Assembly: GCA_028749205.1 (NCBI GenBank)
Contig: JAQULR010000005.1
Span: 1 to 64,000, forward strand
DNA from: Acidobacteriota bacterium
Lineage (GTDB): Bacteria; Acidobacteriota; Aminicenantia; Aminicenantales; Saccharicenantaceae
Length of the DNA: 64,000 nt
Direction: 5' to 3'
Part shown: positions 36,808 through 46,350 of the stretch, piece after piece
Layout: each line of letters begins with the position of its first letter
How positions within the stretch are numbered: the stretch's first letter is position 1
Program-made: the position numbers and the translations under genes
Notes under the pieces: model-generated
What the model saw: the letters and a program-made list of their open reading frames with translations, nothing else
Told to the model about the DNA's origin: nothing
Databases searched by the model: none

Positions 36808-38826
36808 TTGCCCTATTTTAGAGGAGTATGTAACTTCTGCGGGACTGGTTGTGGCCACTTGCTGCGAGTAGAGGGGAACCGGGTAAGAGGTGTTTATCCC
36901 CTCTCTGGTCATCCGTTAAGTCGTGGTCGGTTGTGTGTCCGCGGCTGGCATATTCATGAGCTTCTTCAGACAGAAGATAGAATTTCTCAGCCGCTCATTA
37001 AAGACGGTAGCAGTTTCAAGCCTGTTTCTTATGAAGAAGCTCTTGATTATGTGGTGGAAAGGGTAAAAAAACTGCCTGGCCGTCAGGTGGCTGTTCTTGG
37101 TTCTCCTCGGTCCTCCAACGAAGAGAATTATCTGTTGGGTAAGTTTGCTAGGGCAATCCTCAAAACAAATAATCTAAGTCTGTCGTCTGATGCCGGCCAG
37201 GAAGAAAGTGCCAGGGTGCTTCTTGAAGGCTGTGGCTGGCCAGCCATGACCGGTACGCTGGCCGAATTGAGACAGGCTGATTTTATCTTAGTGGTGGGCG
37301 GCGACCTGACCAAGCAGAATCCAATTATCGCCAGCGAAATCCATCATGCCCATCGTGCCGGGACTTTTTTAGCAACCATTTCTCCCCGGAAAACTCAAAT
37401 GGCCAGGCTCAGCCAACTTCATCTTAGACCTAAACCGGGAACAATTTTTTACGTTCTCCAGGGTTTAGGCAGAGTTCTGGTTGAGGAGAAGGCTATTGAT
37501 GATGATTATTTATCGACATTTACAGCCAACAGCCAGACTTTCCTCGAAGAGTTGAAGCAGATCGAAGTTGAAAAGATAGTAGAGCTGACCGGTATAAGCA
37601 GAGAGCAAATGACTGAACTAGCCAGAAAATTGAAAGAATCTAATTCAGCTTGTGCCTTTTATCCAACGGGAGTGCAGAGTCTCGATCGCCGAACCATGGC
37701 TGCTCTCTTTAACCTTTTCCTTTTAGCGGGGAAAATTGGGCGGCGAGGAAGTGGGGTAAATCCGGTGACCGGCATCAGTAATCTGCTGGGCAGCTATGAC
37801 CTGGGCCTTTCTCCTGTTTTCCTGCCTGGTTATGCTTCAGTTGAAGACGAGCTGGCCTGGGAGAGATTGGAAAATTTCTGGCAGACGAAGCTAGATCGCT
37901 GGTCAGGTAAGAATGTCGATACCTGTTTGTCAGAAGGGGAAGATATCAAAGCTCTTTTTGTGGTTGATCATGATGAGGAAATTATCAGACATGTCAATCG
38001 GATAAGGCAGCTTGACTTAATAGTTTATTTTGGTGCTTATGAAAATCCATTTGCTTCTCTGGCTCAGGTTATTTTTCCCAGAACGAGCTACGTAGAAGAG
38101 GATGGAACTTATACTAATTCTGAGCGCCGGGTTCAGCTGGTTCTGAAAAGAATCGAGCCGCCGGCTGGGGTCCGCCCCTTATGGAAAACCCTGACTAACC
38201 TGGCTCGGGCTCTCGGGCATGACTGGAATTATGATTCAGTTGAAAACATCATGAGTGAGATAAGTCAGCTGGTTCCTTATTATCGTAGTCTGACTTATGA
38301 AAAACTTAAGGCCAGGCTTGGCTTGAAATGGCCAGCTGATGATCTTCATCCTGAAGGTACAGATTGCTTACTGGTAGAAGAAGCAAGCCGGCGCTTCCGA
38401 TTTGTTCAGGTAAATGGTCAGGAGAAAAAGCTGGCTGGTGAGCCCGAGGTTCAGAAAGATTTTCCTTTTAAATTAGTGGTGGGGCGGAGCAATTATTTCT
38501 GGCACCAGAATTCTGTCATGAAAAGGACTTTTATTCCCAAACGCGAATATAATGCTCTTCTCCTTCTCTACCCCAGAGGTTTTGTTGAAATTTCGAAAGA
38601 AGATGCCAGCCGTCTCGGCCTGAGAGAAAAACAAGTAGTGAGAATAGTGGCTGAATCGGCTGAGGTCAGGCTGGCAGCCAGAATCTCAGGCGATATTCTG
38701 CCCGGTATGCTTTACATACCTTATTTTATTGATGAGATGATTCCCGAATTTCTTCACCGGCAGGTAGCTGATTTAGAAAAGAACGAAGAGTTCTTTCTGC
38801 CGGTCAGATTGGAAAAGGTGGTTTAA
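36808..38826 (+). CDS. Formate-dehydrogenase-like/NuoG-like Fe-S molybdopterin subunit without catalytic residues
   Basis: The 672-residue protein is homologous along its length to the FdhF family. It has an N-terminal [4Fe-4S] site with Cys8, Cys11, Cys15 and Cys43, SNEENYLLGKFARA, and GVNPVTGISNLLG. The stretch expected to carry Sec/Cys-His (RVUHGP in E. coli FdhF) reads SSDAGQEES, so both catalytic residues are missing. The active-site Arg of NPVRG is Thr here (NPVTG), and Lys44 next to the cluster is Arg. It probably cannot oxidise formate and may serve as an Fe-S electron hub like NuoG. The start is TTG with GAGGAG 7 bases upstream. Confidence 0.85.
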   Translation: MPYFRGVCNFCGTGCGHLLRVEGNRVRGVYPLSGHPLSRGRLCVRGWHIHELLQTEDRISQPLIKDGSSFKPVSYEEALDYVVERVKKLPGRQVAVLGSPRSSNEENYLLGKFARAILKTNNLSLSSDAGQEESARVLLEGCGWPAMTGTLAELRQADFILVVGGDLTKQNPIIASEIHHAHRAGTFLATISPRKTQMARLSQLHLRPKPGTIFYVLQGLGRVLVEEKAIDDDYLSTFTANSQTFLEELKQIEVEKIVELTGISREQMTELARKLKESNSACAFYPTGVQSLDRRTMAALFNLFLLAGKIGRRGSGVNPVTGISNLLGSYDLGLSPVFLPGYASVEDELAWERLENFWQTKLDRWSGKNVDTCLSEGEDIKALFVVDHDEEIIRHVNRIRQLDLIVYFGAYENPFASLAQVIFPRTSYVEEDGTYTNSERRVQLVLKRIEPPAGVRPLWKTLTNLARALGHDWNYDSVENIMSEISQLVPYYRSLTYEKLKARLGLKWPADDLHPEGTDCLLVEEASRRFRFVQVNGQEKKLAGEPEVQKDFPFKLVVGRSNYFWHQNSVMKRTFIPKREYNALLLLYPRGFVEISKEDASRLGLREKQVVRIVAESAEVRLAARISGDILPGMLYIPYFIDEMIPEFLHRQVADLEKNEEFFLPVRLEKVV

Positions 38827-38829
38827 GCA

Positions 38830-39897
38830 ATGTACTGGCTGACAAAAGAACAGTTGCCACTGCTGGTTCAAAAACTGGCTGAAGAATATAAAATCTTTGG
38901 TCCCCGCCATGACCGCGTTTCGGGTGAGGTGATCTTTGACCATCTACCCGATCTATCCGAGCTGGATCTGCAAGCGGCCATTCCTTATAATCCGCCCAAG
39001 TTCATTCTTTTCCCCCACTATGAAGAGATCCTTAAATACCGCTACCAACCAGAAACAAAAAAAGTCAGAATTGAACAGCTCAATCTCCTGGAACCGAAGG
39101 CTTTGATCGGTTTGAGATCCTGTGACCTGACTGGTTTGCTCTGTCTTGACCGCTTTTTCCTCGATCAGGAATATGTAGATGAATTTTATTTAGCTCACCG
39201 AAAAAAGTTGTTTATCGTTTCCAATACCTGCATCAGGCCATTTCCACAGTGTTTCTGCGTCTGTACGGACAGTGGCCCGGCAGCCAGGGAAGGCTTCGAT
39301 CTTGATCTGACTTTTACCGGCCGCGATTACCTGGTTGAAGCTGGTTCGAAGAAAGGGCAGGCTTTGGTCGAAGAGCTAAATCTGGTCGAGGCTGATTCTG
39401 AGTCTTTAAACCTCAAAAAGCAGATAATAGACGATTCGGTCTCCTCTTTTGACCGCTTTGCTCTGGAAAACAAAGCCTGGATTTCGCGGGCAACCAATCG
39501 GTTGACCACCGGCTTTATCAAGCCTGAGGTCTGGGAATATATCGGGAATCAGTGTTTTGAATGTGGAGCTTGCTCTTTTGTTTGTCCTACCTGCTCCTGT
39601 TTTAATATTGAGGATGCTAATCTGGCCAGCGGTGAAACCAGCCGGCTGAGGACCTGGGACTCCTGTTCTTTTGAAGGTTATACCAAAATGGCCGGAGATC
39701 ATAATCCAAGAAAACCGGTTGAAGATCGTCGTAACAAAAGGTTCTTTTGCAAATTATCTTATTCCCAATCAAAAAAATATCTGAGACCTGGCTGTGTTGG
39801 CTGCGGTCGTTGTGCCAGGGTCTGTCCTGGCGATATAGGTTTGCCCAATGTCGTCACTTACATCAGGCGTGAAATCACTGGAGAATCTGGAGAATAA
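38830..39897 (+). CDS. 4Fe-4S dicluster protein, sulfhydrogenase beta (HydB/AsrA)-like
   Basis: The 355-residue protein resembles the beta subunit of archaeal sulfhydrogenase and AsrA of anaerobic sulfite reductase. Two ferredoxin-type motifs are visible near the C-terminus, CFECGACSFVCPTCSC (about 240) and CVGCGRCARVCPGD (about 320). An upstream Cys-rich segment FPQCFCVCTDSG lies near 138. The protein should pass electrons between the flavin subunit that follows and the hydrogenase. It lies 3 bases after the FdhF-like gene and 5 before the gamma-like gene. Confidence 0.88.
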   Translation: MYWLTKEQLPLLVQKLAEEYKIFGPRHDRVSGEVIFDHLPDLSELDLQAAIPYNPPKFILFPHYEEILKYRYQPETKKVRIEQLNLLEPKALIGLRSCDLTGLLCLDRFFLDQEYVDEFYLAHRKKLFIVSNTCIRPFPQCFCVCTDSGPAAREGFDLDLTFTGRDYLVEAGSKKGQALVEELNLVEADSESLNLKKQIIDDSVSSFDRFALENKAWISRATNRLTTGFIKPEVWEYIGNQCFECGACSFVCPTCSCFNIEDANLASGETSRLRTWDSCSFEGYTKMAGDHNPRKPVEDRRNKRFFCKLSYSQSKKYLRPGCVGCGRCARVCPGDIGLPNVVTYIRREITGESGE

Positions 39898-39902
39898 AAG
39901 CT

Positions 39903-40742
39903 ATGGTTAAAAATTTAGTGCCTATAGTCTCTATTCCAGAAGTTGCTACTATCGTTGATATCCGGGATGAAATTGAAGAGGTCAAAAGCTTTTATTTTAC
40001 TCTGGACCGGCCGGAAATCGAGGAAGCTTTTAAGATTCGCTCCGGCCAATTTATAATGTGCACCGTCTTTAGAGCAGGCGAATTTGCCGTTTCTTTGCCT
40101 TTCAGTCCGGAGAATGACCGCAAGCATATTTCGGTAAGGAAGGTGGGGAAAGTTACAGCTGCTTTGCATCAGCTTGAACCAGGCGACAAAATCGGAGTCA
40201 GAGGTCCCTTTGGCAATGGCTTTCCTTTTGAAGAAATAAAGGGAAGCAATATCATCTATGTAGCCGGTGGGATCGGCCTTATCCCACTTCGCTCGTCAAT
40301 TGTTCATGTCCTCCAGCACCGGCAGGATTTCGGTCGGGTAATTCTGGTTTACGGGGCCAAAAGCTCAAAAGAACTGATGTACAAAGAAAGCATAAGAGAA
40401 TGGCAGGCCACAGAAAACTTTGAGACCCACTTTACGATCGACCGACCCGAACCGGGTTGGTCCGGAGAAGTTGGTTTTGTCAACCACCTGACAGCTAAAC
40501 TTGATTTGCCGGTCTCCAACACAGTGGCCTTTGTTTGTGGCCCGCCGGTTATGTTTAATGCTGTGATTAAAGAACTCAAGCTAAAGGGAATAAAAGAACA
40601 AAACATTTATTCAACTCTGGAAAGGCATATGAAATGTGGGATTGGCAAGTGCCAGCATTGCGCTATAGGACGGACACTGGTCTGTGTGGATGGGCCTGTT
40701 TATACTTATAAACAGATTAGAACCCTGGGAGAACAAATTTAA
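39903..40742 (+). CDS. FAD/NAD(P)-binding oxidoreductase, sulfhydrogenase gamma (HydG/AsrB)-like
   Basis: The 279-residue protein is a ferredoxin-NADP reductase-like diaphorase. It has an FAD barrel (SGQFIMCTVFR, AVSLPFS), an NAD(P) domain with YVAGGIGLIPLRSSI and CGPPVMF, and a C-terminal [2Fe-2S] motif CGIGKCQHC plus VCVDGPV. It gives the complex a route to NAD(H) or NADP(H); which one cannot be told by eye. It lies between the beta-like subunit and the protease gene in one operon. Confidence 0.92.
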   Translation: MVKNLVPIVSIPEVATIVDIRDEIEEVKSFYFTLDRPEIEEAFKIRSGQFIMCTVFRAGEFAVSLPFSPENDRKHISVRKVGKVTAALHQLEPGDKIGVRGPFGNGFPFEEIKGSNIIYVAGGIGLIPLRSSIVHVLQHRQDFGRVILVYGAKSSKELMYKESIREWQATENFETHFTIDRPEPGWSGEVGFVNHLTAKLDLPVSNTVAFVCGPPVMFNAVIKELKLKGIKEQNIYSTLERHMKCGIGKCQHCAIGRTLVCVDGPVYTYKQIRTLGEQI

Positions 40743-40743
40743 G

Positions 40744-41283
40744 ATGGAAGCCCTTGACCTTCTCCGGCAAGTGTTGAGTCAGAAAACCTGTTTGGTTGGG
40801 ATTGGCAACCAATTGCGAGGTGATGATGGCTTCGGGCCTTACTTTATTGAATCGTTGAGGTGCCAAGATTTAATTCCGGGAATTAATTTGATGACAGTAG
40901 AAGACGTCCCTGAGAATTTTGCTTTCCCAATTTCAAAAAAAGATTTAGACAACGTGGTCTTTGTCGACGCGGTCATTCTGAATGCTCCGGCCGGCACAGT
41001 TATCTTTGGCCCGCTGGATGAATTTGAAGAAATCGGGCAAATTGCTTCTACTCATAAATTATCGCTCAGACTGACAGCCCGAGTGCTCGAGGAAAGTGGG
41101 AAAAAAGTCTTCCTCCTTGGGGTAGTTCCTAAAACTATGGAATTTGGACAAAAATTGTCTCCTGAGATTAAGGAAATTGCCGAAGAATTGATTACCATTA
41201 TTGAGCAACAGCTAAATGACAGCCCTTATCAAAAAGAACATATCTCTTCAGATAAAGCAGAACGGGAAAGGGAGAAAGGCTGA
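40744..41283 (+). CDS. Hydrogenase maturation protease, HycI type
   Basis: The 179-residue protein has the features of nickel-dependent endopeptidases that trim the large subunit once Ni is inserted: LVGIGNQLRGDDGFG, VFVDAVILNAPAG and STHKLSLRL. Its likely substrate is the large subunit encoded two genes on, which keeps a C-terminal extension. ATG 40744 lies one base after the preceding stop; the longer frame begins inside that gene. Its TGA overlaps the next ATG by one base. Confidence 0.9.
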   Translation: MEALDLLRQVLSQKTCLVGIGNQLRGDDGFGPYFIESLRCQDLIPGINLMTVEDVPENFAFPISKKDLDNVVFVDAVILNAPAGTVIFGPLDEFEEIGQIASTHKLSLRLTARVLEESGKKVFLLGVVPKTMEFGQKLSPEIKEIAEELITIIEQQLNDSPYQKEHISSDKAEREREKG

Positions 41284-43181
41284 TGACTATCCTGTCAGGT
41301 TTCTGGCTCTTCTGGCTGAGTTTGCTTCTGGCTTCCTTCCTGGCGCTAATCTTAAAGAAAAAAACCAACTATCTTCGCTCCGCCGGGACTTTATTGCTCT
41401 GTCTGAGTTGCTTGATACTGATCTTAATCTCTCTATCCATCCTCGGGAAAGGAGGCTCTCCCCTCGAATTCGAGGTTAAAGTCGGAAGTTTTCATCTGCC
41501 ATTTTTAATTGATGGTCTGTCGGCGCTCTTTCTCCTGCTTCTTTCTGTTTTAACTTTAGCTTCAGTCATTTTTTCGCTGGATTTTGTCAAAAAATATAAA
41601 GGTGACGAGTTCTGGAAATATTATCTGATATTGCCTCTGTTTATTGGTGGCCTAGCCGGACTGCTGACCGTTGATGACCTCGGACCGGGCTTTACCCTGG
41701 CCTGGCAGTTAATGGTTATCTCTTCTTATCTTTTAATCAGATGGGGAAGGCCGACTAAAGTTTCAGCCCGACCGGCTTTAGTCTATCTCCTTTTTATGGA
41801 AGCCGCCTGGCTGATGATTACTGGTTCTGCTTTCCTGGCCAAAGGTTATATTTTTGGTGATTCGCTGGGTACTGTTGGCTTGAAGCTGGCTCAAAGTGGC
41901 CCCTGGCAGGCTATTTTATTTTTTAGCCTCCTCTTTCTCGGCTTTGGTATTAAAACGGGGGTTTTCCCTTTTGGACAATGGTGGATACCTGATGCCTATT
42001 CGACTGCCTGGCCTCAGGTTTCTTCTCTTCTGGCCGGTCTTCTGGAAAAGACTGGCGTTTTCGGGTTGATTCGAATCTTTTTCTTTGTGGCTAAAAGCTC
42101 AGGCGCAGCTTTTAATCCTGATCTCTGGGGAAAGGTGCTGGTGGTAGCTGGAGTAATAACGCTTTTTATTGGGACTGTTCAGGCTATCAAACAGAGTGAC
42201 TATCTCCGCCTTCTGGCTTATAGCTCGATCGGACAGGTTGGCTACATAATTTTTGCTCTGGGGAGTAGCCTGCTGGCCTGGAATAGCTCCTTACCTCTGG
42301 CAAAATCTCTAGCCTCAGTTATTTTTATTGCTGCTGTTTATCATAGCCTTAACCATGGTATTTTTAAGGGTCTTCTTTTTCTACTGGGAGGAAACCTCCT
42401 TTATGCCACCGGCACGCGTGACTTGAATCGCCTGGGTGGACTGCTATCTGTTATGCCAGTCAGTGGCTTTCTGGCGGCTATTGCTTCTTATTCTATCTCC
42501 GGTATGCCAGCTTCCAGCGGTTTTGTCAGTAAATGGTTAATGATTTCCTCTAATTTTCTGGCCGGCCGGGACAGCTTGCTTTTGACCCTTTCTGGCATTG
42601 TAGCTCTTTTCACAGCTGCTTTTACCTTAGCCTGCTATGTCAAATTTTTTGGCCTGGCTTTTACTTCTGCTGGTGCCAGCTGGAAACTGAAAAGAAGCAT
42701 TAAGGAAGTCCCCTGGAAGTTGCTGGCTTCTGAAATCTTCCTGACCGTCATTTGCTTAAGCCAGGCTTTTCTTCCAATGGGCTATGTTAAGCTGATTGAC
42801 CGCAGCCTTGGACTTTCTTCTGGCTTCCTTTTGTCAGAAGCTGGTGGGGATTTACTGAGTGGAAAGATGTTCAGTTTAAAAATTCATGACGGCCAAAGCC
42901 TCCTGGCGGCCACTTCCCCGCTTTTAATGCTGTTTCTCATTGTTTTATTGGCTTTCCTGGCCTATTGGTTTAGCCGGTCGGCACATCCAGCCGAGACCAA
43001 AGTTCCTGCCTGGCTTTGCGGATACCAGGATTTAAACTTGAACAATGTTTATGCTGACCGTCATGTCTTCTCTGATTTAAAGAAATTTTTCTGGTGGACG
43101 GGCGGCTCGCCTAAAAAAGTTATTGACGATAATGACCCGACTGTTTTGCCTGATAGCCAGCCAAAAGGTGAAGTAGAATGA
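41283..43181 (+). CDS. Membrane antiporter-like hydrogenase subunit (HyfB/HycC type)
   Basis: The 632-residue, very hydrophobic protein belongs to the Mrp/NuoL/HyfB family that moves ions in group 4 hydrogenases and complex I. The lysines of the conserved helices are present in GIKTGVFPFGQWWIPDAY, LLEKTGVFG, SLNHGIFKG and SSGFVSKW. The helix that normally carries a WE pair reads LAWQLMVISSYLL, so the key Glu is Gln. A hydrophilic tail of about 60 residues ends the protein. It overlaps the preceding gene by one base and the next by four. Confidence 0.9.
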   Translation: MTILSGFWLFWLSLLLASFLALILKKKTNYLRSAGTLLLCLSCLILILISLSILGKGGSPLEFEVKVGSFHLPFLIDGLSALFLLLLSVLTLASVIFSLDFVKKYKGDEFWKYYLILPLFIGGLAGLLTVDDLGPGFTLAWQLMVISSYLLIRWGRPTKVSARPALVYLLFMEAAWLMITGSAFLAKGYIFGDSLGTVGLKLAQSGPWQAILFFSLLFLGFGIKTGVFPFGQWWIPDAYSTAWPQVSSLLAGLLEKTGVFGLIRIFFFVAKSSGAAFNPDLWGKVLVVAGVITLFIGTVQAIKQSDYLRLLAYSSIGQVGYIIFALGSSLLAWNSSLPLAKSLASVIFIAAVYHSLNHGIFKGLLFLLGGNLLYATGTRDLNRLGGLLSVMPVSGFLAAIASYSISGMPASSGFVSKWLMISSNFLAGRDSLLLTLSGIVALFTAAFTLACYVKFFGLAFTSAGASWKLKRSIKEVPWKLLASEIFLTVICLSQAFLPMGYVKLIDRSLGLSSGFLLSEAGGDLLSGKMFSLKIHDGQSLLAATSPLLMLFLIVLLAFLAYWFSRSAHPAETKVPAWLCGYQDLNLNNVYADRHVFSDLKKFFWWTGGSPKKVIDDNDPTVLPDSQPKGEVE

Positions 43182-44869
43182 GCAGAAAAGAAGAATTACT
43201 GAACCTGCTTAAGGATAAATTGAGAGGAAAGTTTCTGGCCGGGAGCAGTCTGGAAGATAAGCGTCTGTTTATTGATATAAAAAAAGAAGCACTGGTCGAA
43301 ACAGCCAGTCTCCTGATGAAAGAGGGCGCCCGCTATCAAATGGGCGTTGGCTATGAGGCCAAGAAGAATGGCCAGGGTCTGGCCATGGTTCACACCTTTG
43401 CCTTTGATGCTGATTCTCTGCTGGTGGCTATCAGGGCTTTAACAACAGAAGATAAGCCAGAATTTGATTCGCTCACCCCTTTCATTCCTGGTGCTGGCTG
43501 GTCAGAGCGTGAATATATTGACCTTCTCGGGCTTCATTTTAAAAATCATCCGAATCCCAAACGCCTGGTACTGTCTGATGACTGGCCGGAGGGAATTTAT
43601 CCTCTTCGCCAGGATGTCCCTTATGACCTGATGCCCCCCTCGGCCGAAGAGGTAGCTTTCCGGCTCGACGAGGCTCCGCCTGGCAGTTCTATCATTCCCT
43701 TTGGACCTTTTCATGCCTGTCTGCATGAGCCTGCTCATTTTGCTGTTTATGTAGATGGGGAGGAAATCAAGGGCTGTGAATACAGAGGTTTTATGGTTCA
43801 TCGGGGCATTGAAAAATTAGCCGCGACCGAGCTTACCTATAATGAAATACCTTTTGTAGCTGAACGAATTTGTGGGATTTGCGGCTCAGTGCATTCGGTC
43901 AATTATGCTCAGGCTGTCGAGGCAGCTTCTGGCCTTAAAATTCCACGGCGAGCTGAGTTTATCAGAACAATTATGCTGGAAATAGAGAGGCTTCATTCCC
44001 ACCTGATGTGGTTGGGAGTGGCCGGCCACCTCATCGGCTTTGATACTGTTTTTATGCAGGCCTGGAGAATAAGGGAGAAAATAATGTGGCTGGCCGAAAG
44101 TCTGACCGGCAATAGGAAAACTTATGGAATGGTCATCGTCGGGGGTGTAAGACGGGATATCGATCTGACCAAAGCTGACCTGATTAAGAAAACCCTGTCC
44201 GAAGTTGAAAAAGATATGCTGGCTCTGGAAAAGGCCATTATCAAAGATAAAGCTATCCACAGAAGAACTAAAGGTGTTGGCTATCTCTCCAGAGAAAAGG
44301 CGGTGGAGTGGAATCTGGTAGGACCGGTGGCCAGAGCCCGGGGGCTGGATATGGATGCGAGGAGAGACCACCGCTATGCTGCTTATGATGAGGTGAAGTT
44401 TGATGTTGTGGTGGCTGATTCCGGTGATGTCTGGGGAACACTGGTCGTCAGGATTAAAGAGATTTATGAGGCCATAAAGATTATCCATCAGTGCCTGGGA
44501 AAACTGGCTTCGGAGCTCCAGGGTTCTCCCCTTGCTATTGAGATAGAAGGACCGGTTCCAGCTGGTCAACAGGGATTGTCGGTAGTGGAGGCGCCGCGGG
44601 GAGAAGCTGTCCACTATGTCCTTACCGGTGATGATAACCGTCCAGAACGCTGGCGGGTGCGAGCGCCAACTTATCCCAACCTCCAGGCCGTACCTGATAT
44701 GTTGCTCAATAACAAGCTGGCTGATTTTCCCATTATAGTTGGCTCAATTGATCCCTGCATATCCTGCACTGACCGGGTAGCGGTTATAGATAGAAAAACA
44801 GCTGCTGACAGAATTTTAAGCCGACAGGAGCTGGAAAAACTGTCCAGAGAGGTGAGGTCTAAGACATGA
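43178..44869 (+). CDS. Group 4 [NiFe] hydrogenase large subunit fused to a NuoC-like domain
   Basis: The 563-residue protein joins a NuoC-like front (about 1-170, GWSEREYIDLLGLHFKNHP) to a NuoD/HycE-type catalytic body. All four Ni ligands are present: RICGICGSVHS (about 230) and DPCISC (about 530). The enzyme should therefore be catalytic. About 30 residues follow DPCISCTDR, matching the extension removed by the HycI-type protease encoded two genes upstream. This fusion is as in E. coli HycE/HyfG. Confidence 0.95.
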   Translation: MSRKEELLNLLKDKLRGKFLAGSSLEDKRLFIDIKKEALVETASLLMKEGARYQMGVGYEAKKNGQGLAMVHTFAFDADSLLVAIRALTTEDKPEFDSLTPFIPGAGWSEREYIDLLGLHFKNHPNPKRLVLSDDWPEGIYPLRQDVPYDLMPPSAEEVAFRLDEAPPGSSIIPFGPFHACLHEPAHFAVYVDGEEIKGCEYRGFMVHRGIEKLAATELTYNEIPFVAERICGICGSVHSVNYAQAVEAASGLKIPRRAEFIRTIMLEIERLHSHLMWLGVAGHLIGFDTVFMQAWRIREKIMWLAESLTGNRKTYGMVIVGGVRRDIDLTKADLIKKTLSEVEKDMLALEKAIIKDKAIHRRTKGVGYLSREKAVEWNLVGPVARARGLDMDARRDHRYAAYDEVKFDVVVADSGDVWGTLVVRIKEIYEAIKIIHQCLGKLASELQGSPLAIEIEGPVPAGQQGLSVVEAPRGEAVHYVLTGDDNRPERWRVRAPTYPNLQAVPDMLLNNKLADFPIIVGSIDPCISCTDRVAVIDRKTAADRILSRQELEKLSREVRSKT

Positions 44870-45765
44870 AGGTGGTGGCTGTCTTCGTCAATTTAATCTA
44901 TTTTCTCCTGCTGGCCCCTTTTCTGGAGGGGGTGATGAGAAAGCTAACGGCCTGGATTCAATCGAGGAAAGGCCCACCGCTCTATCAGCCTTATCTTGAT
45001 CTTCTGAAACTTTTAGGCAAGGAAAATTTAAACTCAGGTGGGAACTGGGCTTTTCGACTGGCGCCTATTCTGTCTTTTAGCTCAATGCTGGCAGCTATCG
45101 CCCTTATCCCTCTGACCGGTCAGGCTAATATTTTAGCTCATTCATCAGACTTAATGACTCTGATTTATTTTTTGACCCTGAGCGGTTTTTGTCTGCTGGT
45201 TGGGGCTTTAGGCAGTGGGAATCCCTTTGCGGCGGTGGGGGCCAGCCGGGAAATGATGACAACGGTTATGCTCGAACCGGTTCTGGCTATGCTCTTGATT
45301 CTGGGTACAGTCAGAATCGGTAACTTCTCTTTGAGTGCTGCCGTCTCGGGCGTGGCGGTCAGCAGAGGTGGTTCCTATTTTCTGATGCTGGTTGTTTATC
45401 TTCTGGCTCTTCAGGCTTTTGCCGCCAGACAGCCTTTTGATATCGCTGAAGCTGAGGTTGAAATTCTGGAAGGACCCTATATGGAATATAGCGGGCCGAA
45501 TTATGCTCTACTCCGTTATACTTTAAATCTTAAGAGAATGTTTTATGCCTGGCTTCTTGTCTCTTGCTTTTTAAGTTTTATTCTGCCAGCCAATTTTCTT
45601 TTTAGTCTGCTGTTGCAGACTGTGCTGATTATCGTGGTCTTTGTTTTAATTTCGCTTATCGGAGCGACTCATCCACGTTTCAGAATAGACCAGGCCTTAA
45701 AATATTATGCTTTGCTTTTAATTTTAGCCCTGATAGCGGTTGGTTTGGCGGTTAAGGGCTGGTGA
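44866..45765 (+). CDS. Membrane-anchor hydrogenase subunit (HycD/HyfC/EchB/NuoH type)
   Basis: The 299-residue protein has about eight membrane segments and the family signatures LDLLKLLGKE, GASREMMTTVMLEPVL and EAEVEILEGPYMEYSG. It links the catalytic arm to the ion-pumping arm. The conserved acidic residues of the EAEVEILEG loop are present. It overlaps the large-subunit gene by ATGA. Confidence 0.93.
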   Translation: MKVVAVFVNLIYFLLLAPFLEGVMRKLTAWIQSRKGPPLYQPYLDLLKLLGKENLNSGGNWAFRLAPILSFSSMLAAIALIPLTGQANILAHSSDLMTLIYFLTLSGFCLLVGALGSGNPFAAVGASREMMTTVMLEPVLAMLLILGTVRIGNFSLSAAVSGVAVSRGGSYFLMLVVYLLALQAFAARQPFDIAEAEVEILEGPYMEYSGPNYALLRYTLNLKRMFYAWLLVSCFLSFILPANFLFSLLLQTVLIIVVFVLISLIGATHPRFRIDQALKYYALLLILALIAVGLAVKGW

Positions 45766-45786
45766 TGATGAAAGGCGGGGTTTAAG

Positions 45787-46350
45787 ATGTGGCTCTGGAA
45801 TAAAATCAAACAACTGACCATTCCTTCCAGGACAGGGGTCGTTACTCTGCGTTATCCTTATAAGCCCAGGCCGGCTCCCGCCGGTTTCCGCGGCCAGCCT
45901 GTCTGGGATCACACCAAATGCATTGGTTGTGCCGGCTGTGCCAGCAACTGCCCGGCCAGAACCATTTTCCTCCGGGATATCTGTCAGGAAATAAGGATTC
46001 TAATTTATGATTCATCTCGCTGCACTTATTGCGGTAGATGTGCTGACCTCTGTCCGGAAAAAGCCATCACCATGAGCGAGAATTTTGAACTGGCCACCGA
46101 TAATCGCCAGGATATAACTCAGACCATAGAGCTGTTTATGATGACCTGTCAACGCTGTGGCCGCTGCTACGACCTGGAAATAAAGAATGCCCTTGATAAG
46201 CTGCAAATGCTTGGCTACCGTTATGATAGCCTGGAGGTCAGAAAAGTCATAGGGCAGTCAACGCCTGAATTTGAACCCGAGCATTTAGAGAAAACAGCTA
46301 CTTATCGCCGTCCCGAAAAACTGGAGAAGTCGTCATGTGGAAAAGACTAA
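45787..46350 (+). CDS. Ferredoxin-like hydrogenase subunit (HycF/HyfH/NuoI type)
   Basis: The 187-residue protein carries two [4Fe-4S] motifs, CIGCAGCASNCPA and CTYCGRCADLCPEKA, as in NuoI. A third Cys group, TCQRCGRCYDL (about 119-129), lies outside the ferredoxin fold. Such C-x2-C-G motifs occur in some HyfH-like proteins but the role is not known to me. The last 16 bases overlap the next gene. Confidence 0.92.
   Translation: MWLWNKIKQLTIPSRTGVVTLRYPYKPRPAPAGFRGQPVWDHTKCIGCAGCASNCPARTIFLRDICQEIRILIYDSSRCTYCGRCADLCPEKAITMSENFELATDNRQDITQTIELFMMTCQRCGRCYDLEIKNALDKLQMLGYRYDSLEVRKVIGQSTPEFEPEHLEKTATYRRPEKLEKSSCGKD

Noticed and set aside
43886-44614. 242-codon minus-strand frame inside the hydrogenase large subunit
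   Set aside because: It is a long antisense shadow of a gene with intact Ni-ligand motifs and has no ribosome site or family features.
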